The position numbers were made by a program, and so were the translations under genes. Positions 43,430 to 48,836 of a stretch of 48,836 bases of DNA are shown here, in pieces. Source of the stretch: Candidatus Rokuibacteriota bacterium (lineage in GTDB: Bacteria > Methylomirabilota > Methylomirabilia > Rokubacteriales > CSP1-6); contig QHTB01000164.1 in NCBI GenBank assembly GCA_003220615.1, forward strand, positions 1 to 48,836, given 5' to 3'. Each line of letters opens with the position of its first letter. Position 1 is the stretch's first letter. The notes below the pieces were generated by a model, which ran no database searches, had not been told where the DNA came from, and saw only the letters and a program-made list of their open reading frames with translations.

Positions 43430-44177
43430 CCTGATCCTCGACCAGTTCACGCGCCAGGCGGTGCCGTTTTCCACGGCGCCCTCCATCAAGGACGAGGCCG
43501 CGCTCACGCTCATCGTCGACTGGAGCGGCGCGGGGCCCTCCGACACCGTGCTCGACGTCGCCTGCGGCCCGGGCCTGCTCGTCTGCGCCTTCGCGCGCGT
43601 CGCGCGTCACGTGACGGGCATCGACATCACGCCGGCCATGCTCGACCGCGCGCGCACCCTCCAGCAGGAGCGCGGCCTCACCAACGTCACCTGGCGACAG
43701 GGCGACGTGCTACCGCTGCCCTGGCCCGACGGCTCGTTCACCATCGTCAGCGCGCGCTTCGCCTTCCACCACTTCCTCGACCCCCGGGCCGTGCTGCGCG
43801 AGATGCGCCGGGTGTGCGCCGTGGGTGGCAAGGTCGTCGTGGCCGATAGCGCTCCGGCGCCGGACAAGGCTGACGCCTTCAACGCCATGGAGCGGTTGCG
43901 CGATCCGTCGCACGTCCGGGCGCTGCCCCCCGGTGAGCTGAAGCAGACCTTCAGCGACGTCGGACTCGGCGAGCCGCGCGTGACCCACTACCGCCTGGAA
44001 GGCGAGCTCGAAGGGTTGCTCGGTCGCTCGTTCCCCAAGCCGGGTGACGCCGACCGGATCCGCGAGCTGTTCGCCGCATCGCTGGCCGACGACCGGCTCG
44101 GCATCGAGACCCGGCGAGACGGGACGCAGATCCGCTACGGCTTCCCCGTCGCCGTCCTCGTCGCCGATCGGGCCTGA
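43407..44177 (+). CDS. Class I SAM-dependent methyltransferase
   Basis: 256 residues of the Methyltransf_11/UbiE-like fold. VLDVACGPGLLVCAF near residue 49 is SAM motif I, VTGIDITPAMLDRA near 70 the second strand, and GSFTIVSARFAFHHFLDP near 110 motif II-III. GTG 43407 is preferred to GTG 43401 because AAAGG at 43396-43400 leaves 6 nt to the former. It overlaps the amidohydrolase end. The substrate is unknown; a product of that pathway is possible. Confidence 0.85.
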   Translation: MSTSEHSDLILDQFTRQAVPFSTAPSIKDEAALTLIVDWSGAGPSDTVLDVACGPGLLVCAFARVARHVTGIDITPAMLDRARTLQQERGLTNVTWRQGDVLPLPWPDGSFTIVSARFAFHHFLDPRAVLREMRRVCAVGGKVVVADSAPAPDKADAFNAMERLRDPSHVRALPPGELKQTFSDVGLGEPRVTHYRLEGELEGLLGRSFPKPGDADRIRELFAASLADDRLGIETRRDGTQIRYGFPVAVLVADRA

Positions 44178-44226
44178 AACGCTTCTTCTGCTGAGAGCTG
44201 GCGCGGCGTCTGCGATGATAGGCGTC

Positions 44227-44895
44227 ATGCGGCGCCTGTCACTGCTGTTCGTCGCGTGCCTGCTCTGTGGTCTCGCGGAGGCCTTCGCTCAGAATGCGCC
44301 GCTCACGCCCGAGCAGCAGGCGTTCGTCGAGCGCTACGTCGACGCCGTCCGGGCCAAGGACGTCGGGCGGCTCAAGGCGCTCGCCCATCCGCGATCGCTT
44401 GCCTGCATCCAGCCCGAGACCGCATCGTTCTACGACGACGTCTTCGCGAGCCGGACGCGTCAACCCGCCGGCGCCCAGTACGCGGCGTCGGTCCAGACGA
44501 TCGCGCCCGGCCAGCCGCTCATGATGGAAGGCGACATGACGTATCCGGTCCGCCCGACTCACTGGATCCAGATCGACCTCGCCCCGGGAGCGACCTCAGG
44601 CAGCGTCCTCATGGTCCAGGTCGTCGCCGAGCGCGGCGTGTGGCTGGAGGTGCTGCCGTGCCCGACGCCCGCGACCCTGGCCAAGCATCGCGCCGCCAGG
44701 GCGACGGCCTCGACCCAGGAGCAACGCGCCAAGGAGCTCGTCGCCAACCTGAAGGACCCGCTACGCGGCGAGCTTCGCCAGCTCCTGCGTGACGGCCGGA
44801 AGGTGAGCGCGATCATGCGCTACAACCAGGAGGCGGGCGAAGACCTGAGCGTCGCCCGTCGGGTCATCGAGCTCCTGAGCGAGCTGAAGGATTAG
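44227..44895 (+). CDS. Secreted hypothetical protein
   Basis: 222 residues, not recognised. A Sec signal is clear (MRRLSLLFVACLLCGLAEAFA, cleavage near residue 21). The mature part starts NAPLTPEQQAFVERYVDAV, contains paired Cys (LACIQ and LPCPTP) and ends with a charged helical region reminiscent of small helix-turn-helix or coiled segments (LRQLLRDGRKVSAIMRYNQE). ATG 44227 is favoured over ATG 44215 because the signal begins there. It precedes the dus gene by 9 bp. Confidence 0.72.
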   Translation: MRRLSLLFVACLLCGLAEAFAQNAPLTPEQQAFVERYVDAVRAKDVGRLKALAHPRSLACIQPETASFYDDVFASRTRQPAGAQYAASVQTIAPGQPLMMEGDMTYPVRPTHWIQIDLAPGATSGSVLMVQVVAERGVWLEVLPCPTPATLAKHRAARATASTQEQRAKELVANLKDPLRGELRQLLRDGRKVSAIMRYNQEAGEDLSVARRVIELLSELKD

Positions 44896-44904
44896 GGGGA
44901 GCCG

Positions 44905-45798
44905 ATGGACCTGCGGCTCGCCCCGATGGCCGGGGTCACCAACGCGCCGTTCCGGCTCGTCTGCCGCGAGGCCGGCGCCGGGCTCCTCACCAGCGAGGAG
45001 ATCGACGCCCGCGCTCTGGTCGAGGGCAATGCGCGCACCCAGGTGATCGCCCACTGCCTGCCCGAGGAGCGCCCCATCGCCTTCCAGCTCCTCGGCGGGG
45101 ATCCCGACGTGCTGGCCGAGGCCGCGCGACGACTCGCGGCGACCGGCGCCGACGGGATCGACCTCAACATGGGCTGCCCCGTCTCGAAGATCGTGGCCAA
45201 GGGACAGGGCGCGGCGCTCATGCGTGATCCGCTGCGCGCGGCCGTCATCTTCCGCACGCTGCGGAAGGCCGTCGACGTGCCGTTCACCATCAAGATCCGC
45301 TCGGGGTGGGACGAGCGCACCGTGAACGCGGTCGAGATCGCGCGCATCGCCGAGGGCGAAGGCGTGGACGCGATCACGGTCCATCCCCGCACACGCTCGC
45401 AGCAGTACACCGGACGCGCCCCCTGGGCCATCATCCGCGAGGTGGTGGCCGCGGTCAGCGTCCCCGTGGTCGGCAACGGCGACGTGAGGAATCACGCCGA
45501 CGCGAGCGAGCTCGTCACCGCCACCGGCTGCGCAGCGGTGATGATCGGGCGGGGCGCGCTGGGTGCGCCGTGGATCTTCGCCGGCGAGCCGGTGGACCGC
45601 GAGACGCGCGCGTGCATCATCCACCGCCATTGCGCCTTGATCGAGGAGCACCTGCCGCCGCGCGACGCCCTCGTCCAGCTCAAGAAGCATCTCGCGTGGT
45701 ACTCGACGGGACTCGCGGGCAGCGCCCGCCTGCGCACGGCGCTCTTCCAGGCCGAGACGCCTGCCGCGGTTCAGGAGATGTTCTGGGGCAACTGGTGA
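44905..45798 (+). CDS. tRNA-dihydrouridine synthase
   Basis: 297 residues, FMN-dependent, reducing uridine to dihydrouridine in tRNA. LAPMAGVTNAPFR near residue 5, the catalytic Cys in LNMGCPVSKIVAKGQGAALM near 91, TIKIRSGWDE near 130, ITVHPRTRSQQYTG near 158 and NGDVRNHADA near 191 are the family landmarks, closest to DusB. It is slightly short at the C-terminus. GGGGGAG precedes ATG 44905 by 4 nt. Its stop overlaps the MaoC gene (GTGA), an unrelated function, so the pairing is probably only transcriptional. Confidence 0.92.
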   Translation: MDLRLAPMAGVTNAPFRLVCREAGAGLLTSEEIDARALVEGNARTQVIAHCLPEERPIAFQLLGGDPDVLAEAARRLAATGADGIDLNMGCPVSKIVAKGQGAALMRDPLRAAVIFRTLRKAVDVPFTIKIRSGWDERTVNAVEIARIAEGEGVDAITVHPRTRSQQYTGRAPWAIIREVVAAVSVPVVGNGDVRNHADASELVTATGCAAVMIGRGALGAPWIFAGEPVDRETRACIIHRHCALIEEHLPPRDALVQLKKHLAWYSTGLAGSARLRTALFQAETPAAVQEMFWGNW

Positions 45799-46241
45799 AG
45801 CAGCTCTTCTTCGAGGACTTCGGCGTCGGCGACCGCTTCGGCAGCCCGTCCCGGACGCTGACCGACGCCCACTTCATGTTCTTCGCGGGGATGACCGGCG
45901 ACGCGCATCCCATCCACTACGACGACGAGTACGCGAAGAAGACGCGCTTCGGCCGCCGGCTGGCCCACGGCCTCTTGCTGACGTCGCTCACCGCCGTCGG
46001 CGCCTCCACCCTCGCGCCGTTGATCGAGGATTCGATCGTCGCCTTCCTCGATCAGTCCACGCGCTTCGTGGCCCCGGCCTTCGTGGGCGACACGCTGAAG
46101 CCCGACCACGAGGTGATCGCGCTCGAGCGCAAACGCTCGGGCGGGCTCGTGACGCTGAAGGTGACGCTGACCAACCAGCGCGGTGAGCTCGTGCTGGAAG
46201 GCCAGCACAAGTACCTGATCGCCTACCGTCCCGCCGCCTGA
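45795..46241 (+). CDS. MaoC-family (R)-hydratase
   Basis: 148 residues of the hot-dog fold. FFAGMTGDAHPIHYDDEYAK near residue 29 carries the catalytic Asp and His of MaoC/PhaJ hydratases, followed by TRFGRRLAHGLLLTSL. It hydrates an enoyl-CoA to an (R)-3-hydroxyacyl-CoA or acts on mesaconyl-CoA. GTG 45795 overlaps the dus stop by four bases. It is the last high-GC gene before a composition change at about 46250. Confidence 0.9.
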   Translation: MKQLFFEDFGVGDRFGSPSRTLTDAHFMFFAGMTGDAHPIHYDDEYAKKTRFGRRLAHGLLLTSLTAVGASTLAPLIEDSIVAFLDQSTRFVAPAFVGDTLKPDHEVIALERKRSGGLVTLKVTLTNQRGELVLEGQHKYLIAYRPAA

Positions 46242-46310
46242 CTTTCAGTCTCCGACGTATCAATTTAAAGACGCTGCGCCGCGTGAACACTTCGGTGAAG
46301 ATACGTAGCC

Positions 46311-47045
46311 GTGGGCGACCAAACCGGCATCGAATGGACGGACGCAACCTGGAATCCCGTCACCGGCTGCACAAAAGTCAGCCCCGGGTGCAAGAATTGT
46401 TATGCGGAGCGCCTCGCCGCGCGCCTCCACGCAATGCACAACCCGAGGTATCGCAACGGTTTCAAGCTGACGTTGCACCCAGACCTCTTGAGTCTTCCCC
46501 TCCGTTGGCGTCGGCCAAGAATGATCTTCGTCAACAGTATGAGCGATCTCTTTCATGAAGCCGTCCCGGCAGAGTACATCTGGCAGGTCTTCGCTGTAAT
46601 GGGCCAAGCCCCGTGGCATACGTTTCAGATCTTGACCAAACGAAGCAAACGACTTAGACAGCTCGCGTCTGGCCTTTCGTGGCCAAGCAATGTCTGGCAA
46701 GGCGTATCCGTCGAAAGCTCTCGCTACACGGCGCGAATCGACGACTTGCGTGAGATCCCTGCCGCAGTGAGATTCATCTCGATCGAGCCACTGCTCGGGC
46801 CAATCCCGGCTCTCCCACTCGACAATATCCATTGGGTGATCGTCGGAGGTGAGAGCGGGCCACGACGTCGCCCAGTCGAAGCTGGCTGGGTTCGCGAAAT
46901 CCGTGATCAATGCCTGACGGCAGACGTTCGATTCTTCTTCAAGCAATGGGGCGGACGAACACCAAAGTCACGGGGACGTCTGCTCGATGGAAGAACGTGG
47001 GACGACATGCCGGCGCGGAGTCCTAGGGCGGCCCCGGTGGGGTGA
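46311..47045 (+). CDS. DUF5131 (phage Gp37/Gp68-like) three-Cys protein
   Basis: 244 residues of the DUF5131 family. [20 protein letters not shown] opens it; the three cysteines are [11 protein letters not shown] at residues 20-30, a CX6CX2C pattern that could hold an Fe-S cluster like a radical-SAM relative. Later [38 protein letters not shown] and [12 protein letters not shown] are family landmarks. GTG 46311 is the start. The coding sequence is visibly more AT-rich than the rest of the window, suggesting transfer. It overlaps tcmP by four bases. Confidence 0.88.
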   Translation: MGDQTGIEWTDATWNPVTGCTKVSPGCKNCYAERLAARLHAMHNPRYRNGFKLTLHPDLLSLPLRWRRPRMIFVNSMSDLFHEAVPAEYIWQVFAVMGQAPWHTFQILTKRSKRLRQLASGLSWPSNVWQGVSVESSRYTARIDDLREIPAAVRFISIEPLLGPIPALPLDNIHWVIVGGESGPRRRPVEAGWVREIRDQCLTADVRFFFKQWGGRTPKSRGRLLDGRTWDDMPARSPRAAPVG

Positions 47046-47887
47046 GGGTGGCCTCAGATGGGCTCCTGGCTCGCCCGGGAGGTTCTTGGACACGCGAAAA
47101 ATTGGATTACGTCGAACGCTATGCGCATGCCTTCATGGCCGCAATGGCGGTCAAACGAGCGGAAGGCAAGTGGCGCGAGCTCGTGTACATCGATCTTTTG
47201 GCAGGGCCTGGAAAGGGCATCGATCACGATAGCGCTCGCGAGTTTCTCGGCTCGCCCTTGAGGGCACTCGCGGTTACCCCGGCGTTCGATCGTCTCTTCT
47301 TTCGTGATCTCAACGCCACGAACATTCGAACACTGCGCAAGCGAATTCCACCGACCGCTGTTCACCGAGTCGATCTTGCCGTCGGAGACTGCACGGTGGA
47401 AGCAGGAAGGGTCGTCGCCAGGCTGTCAGAGCGAACCTTGGGGCTCGCGTTCATCGATCCAGAAGGATTCGAGGTCAAGCTCGCCCTTTTCCGTGCGCTG
47501 TCGAAGCGCCCTATCGATGTCCTGTTCTTGTTTCCGAGTGCAGGCATCCGTCGTAATCTCGCTCAGTTCATGAAACAGCCCCATACGGGTCTGGATGACC
47601 TGATGGGAGGCCGCGAGTGGCGTGAGCTGCCAATTGCCAAGCTTGCCGCGGGAAAGCGCGTTGGTTCAGACGAAAAGTCGGCGTTCGTTCGATCCCTGAT
47701 TCCCCTATTCCGCGCTCGGATGAAGACGCTCGGATTTCGGTATCAAGACGAGGCCGACCCGATTATGACCAATGAAAAAAACGTTGGCATGTATCACCTC
47801 CTGTTTCTCTCTCAACATTCTGCTGGGCTTACTATCTGGAAGAACATCAAGAAGATTGGCGGCGACAAACAGCGCCCGTTGTTCTGA
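47042..47887 (+). CDS. tcmP: Three-Cys-motif partner protein TcmP
   Basis: 281 residues matching the TcmP family, found next to DUF5131 genes. [19 protein letters not shown] opens it; [12 protein letters not shown] near residue 47 resembles a methyltransferase-type nucleotide loop; [12 protein letters not shown] near 138 and [20 protein letters not shown] near 252 are family landmarks. GTG 47042 overlaps the DUF5131 stop (GTGA). Biochemical role is not established; it may act with the Fe-S partner on nucleic acid or in defence. Lower GC than the host genes is also seen here. Confidence 0.86.
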   Translation: MRVASDGLLARPGGSWTREKLDYVERYAHAFMAAMAVKRAEGKWRELVYIDLLAGPGKGIDHDSAREFLGSPLRALAVTPAFDRLFFRDLNATNIRTLRKRIPPTAVHRVDLAVGDCTVEAGRVVARLSERTLGLAFIDPEGFEVKLALFRALSKRPIDVLFLFPSAGIRRNLAQFMKQPHTGLDDLMGGREWRELPIAKLAAGKRVGSDEKSAFVRSLIPLFRARMKTLGFRYQDEADPIMTNEKNVGMYHLLFLSQHSAGLTIWKNIKKIGGDKQRPLF

Positions 47888-47894
47888 CGGCCTC

Positions 47895-48002
47895 TTAGTC
47901 AGAGCGGCCGCGCGCCGCGATCGTCCACACGGCGCCCAGCGATCACCACGCTTCACGTAGACGCGGGCTTGTAGACGTTGACGGTCGATCGCAGTGAGGC
48001 GG
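47895..48002 (-). pseudogene. Degenerate copy of the DSD1-type gene 3' end
   Basis: 108 bp that match 48602-48709 at roughly four bases in five, in the same orientation, needing a few single-base gaps. Read on the minus strand it begins PPHC and ends VWTIAARGRSD then TAA, like the intact copy (VWTVAARGRSD then TGA), but the frame is broken between. It lies directly beyond the tcmP stop. It is either the displaced original 3' end of the gene or what is left of a second copy. Confidence 0.75.
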
Positions 48003-48005
48003 CGT
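47995..48005. repeat. 11-bp direct repeat, left copy
   Basis: TGAGGCGGCGT, identical to 48587-48597. The two copies enclose the amidase gene (48011-48511). This copy overlaps the end of the DSD1-like remnant. Such bracketing suggests insertion or recombination of the enclosed segment, but an 11-bp GC-rich match is not proof. Confidence 0.55.
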
Positions 48006-48010
48006 TGTCC

Positions 48011-48511
48011 TCACGCCAATCGCCGATCGAGCTCGATCCGAACGCGCGCCCGCACGGCGTCCCAGGGGAAGTGTGGCCCGGGGTCCGTCTTTCGCCCCGG
48101 CGGCGTTGCGATGTCCGAGTGACCCACGATTCGTGCGGCCGTAATCGCCGGATACCTCAGGCAGAGGTCGACACAGAGCTCGACCACTGTGTCGATTTGA
48201 ACATCGGTGTACGTTCCGGTCGCGAAGCCCACCAGTTCGATGCCCAACGAGAAGTCGTTGACGTCCGTTCGTCCCTCAAGCTCCGATGAACCGGCGTGCC
48301 ACGCTCGGAACATTTCCGCGACGCAGCGATAGATCGCGCCGTCACGATCGATGACGTAATGGGCTGACACCTGAGACTCGGGAGACTCGAACCACGAGAG
48401 CGCGGCCGCGGCCGTGTCGCTTTCGGTGTCATGGATGACGATGCAGTCGATCGCGGCGCCGGATCGGCTGTTGTAGTTCGGGGACCAGGCGTCAATGACC
48501 GCGATCGCCAT
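48011..48511 (-). CDS. N-acetylmuramoyl-L-alanine amidase (Amidase_2)
   Basis: 166 residues of the Amidase_2/PGRP fold, cutting the peptidoglycan amide bond. IVIHDTES near residue 24 supplies a zinc His, SAHYVIDRDGAIYRCV near 46 is the conserved second block, LGIELVG near 89 the structural Glu, and VGHSDIATPPGRKTDPGPHFPW near 130 the remaining His/Lys/Asp. ATG 48511 is preferred to GTG 48535 since the fold begins there. It has no signal peptide, as in phage lysins and cytoplasmic recycling enzymes. It lies between 11-bp direct repeats. Confidence 0.88.
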   Translation of the reverse strand: MAIAVIDAWSPNYNSRSGAAIDCIVIHDTESDTAAAALSWFESPESQVSAHYVIDRDGAIYRCVAEMFRAWHAGSSELEGRTDVNDFSLGIELVGFATGTYTDVQIDTVVELCVDLCLRYPAITAARIVGHSDIATPPGRKTDPGPHFPWDAVRARVRIELDRRLA

Positions 48512-48586
48512 GTCGTATCCCAATCGACCAGACACTTGACCGGACGCGAGACCAGGCTCGGGAAGAACGGCACCTCTGAAAAGCTT

Positions 48587-48597
48587 TGAGGCGGCGT
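48587..48597. repeat. 11-bp direct repeat, right copy
   Basis: TGAGGCGGCGT, identical to 47995-48005, positioned just after the 3' end of the DSD1-type gene. Confidence 0.55.
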
Positions 48598-48601
48598 CTG
48601 C

Positions 48602-48836
48602 TCAGTCGGAGCGGCCCCGCGCCGCGACCGTCCACACCGCGTCCACGCGGTCACCGCACATGACGTAGATGCGGTCGTAGAGGTTGATGGTCGGGTCGCA
48701 GTGCGGCGGGAAGAACTCGATGCGCTCGCCGAGCCGGGGCGCGCGCGTGGGATCGCTGATCGTGAGCCTGCCGTGCTCATCACCCGCAAAGCCATATGTC
48801 ACACCGGGCCGCTCGACCGACTCGGGAGGAAACGGC
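48602..48836 (-). CDS. DSD1-type PLP enzyme, C-terminal part
   Basis: The last 77 residues of a gene that continues beyond the window edge. The frame is open to position 48836 with no start needed. GFAGDEHGRL, then RLGERIEFFPPHCDPTINLYD and a C-terminal VWTVAARGRSD match the C-terminal domain of D-threonine aldolase / D-serine dehydratase-like (DSD1) PLP enzymes, where the His and Cys/Asp of PPHCDP bind a metal. The alanine-racemase-like N-terminal barrel with the PLP Lys is outside the window, so the activity cannot be named. Confidence 0.85.
   Translation of the reverse strand, partial: PFPPESVERPGVTYGFAGDEHGRLTISDPTRAPRLGERIEFFPPHCDPTINLYDRIYVMCGDRVDAVWTVAARGRSD

Noticed and set aside
46242..46310. 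tRNA or attachment site next to the DUF5131-TcmP pair
   Set aside because: No cloverleaf or TpsiC-like motif was seen in the gap or elsewhere in the window.
48157..48795. Minus-strand 212-residue open frame at the right edge
   Set aside because: It overlaps the amidase and DSD1-type genes in another frame and shows no family motif.

Overview
This is 48.8 kb of very GC-rich bacterial chromosome, densely packed with genes in short operons. No rRNA or tRNA gene, CRISPR array or insertion sequence was seen. The gene content points to an aerobic, metabolically broad soil or subsurface heterotroph: two ABC uptake clusters, type III CoA-transferase and acyl-CoA dehydrogenase genes, an oxygen-dependent heme branch, a chemoreceptor and several amidohydrolases. 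It resembles Candidatus Rokubacteria/Methylomirabilota or a similar lineage. That is an inference from gene content and composition; no marker gene proves it.

Layout. 1-1603: a truncated Ldh-family dehydrogenase and a YbaK-type editing protein, divergent from a DUF523 gene. 1528-4956: a hemE-hemH-hemY operon on the minus strand. 5021-7811: a benzoylformate-decarboxylase-like ThDP enzyme and a Tat-exported amidohydrolase. 7830-10222: a secreted rhodanese overlapping a chemoreceptor. 10417-11049: a decayed toxin-antitoxin pair. 11112-18937: a seven-gene plus-strand operon (citrate synthase, aconitase, PrpF, an unknown protein, acyltransferase, creatininase family, enoyl-CoA hydratase family). 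Every junction is an overlapping stop/start, and a 40-codon repeat-containing micro-ORF bridges the first two genes. 18945-21700: a small unknown protein and a four-domain MBL-REC-cNMP-GGDEF signalling protein. 21802-27405: a complete Liv-type ABC importer ending in a core-MetE homologue. 27402-28498: a class II aldolase facing a cupin gene that appears to start at CTG. 29344-32485: CoA transferase, enoyl-CoA hydratase and acyl-CoA dehydrogenase. 33315-35018: an HMG-CoA-lyase-family enzyme, a 54-bp tandem repeat array and an O-methyltransferase. 35019-38907: a lipoprotein with a degenerate C39-like fold, an LLM oxidoreductase, an SGNH lipoprotein, a small unknown protein and TerC. 38911-44177: a Dpp/Opp-type importer without ATPases, an amidohydrolase and a methyltransferase. 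44227-46241: a secreted unknown protein, Dus and a MaoC dehydratase. 46311-48836: a visibly AT-richer DUF5131-TcmP pair, then an amidase segment bracketed by direct repeats and by two copies of the 3' end of a DSD1-type PLP gene.

Two themes recur. First, genes overlap by NTGA with all four first bases (ATGA, GTGA, TTGA, CTGA), and several genes appear to start at CTG, where a normal ORF caller truncates or misses them. Second, the most unusual candidates are the DUF5131-TcmP island with its duplicated gene end, the micro-ORF linking citrate synthase to aconitase, and the MBL-REC-cNMP-GGDEF fusion.
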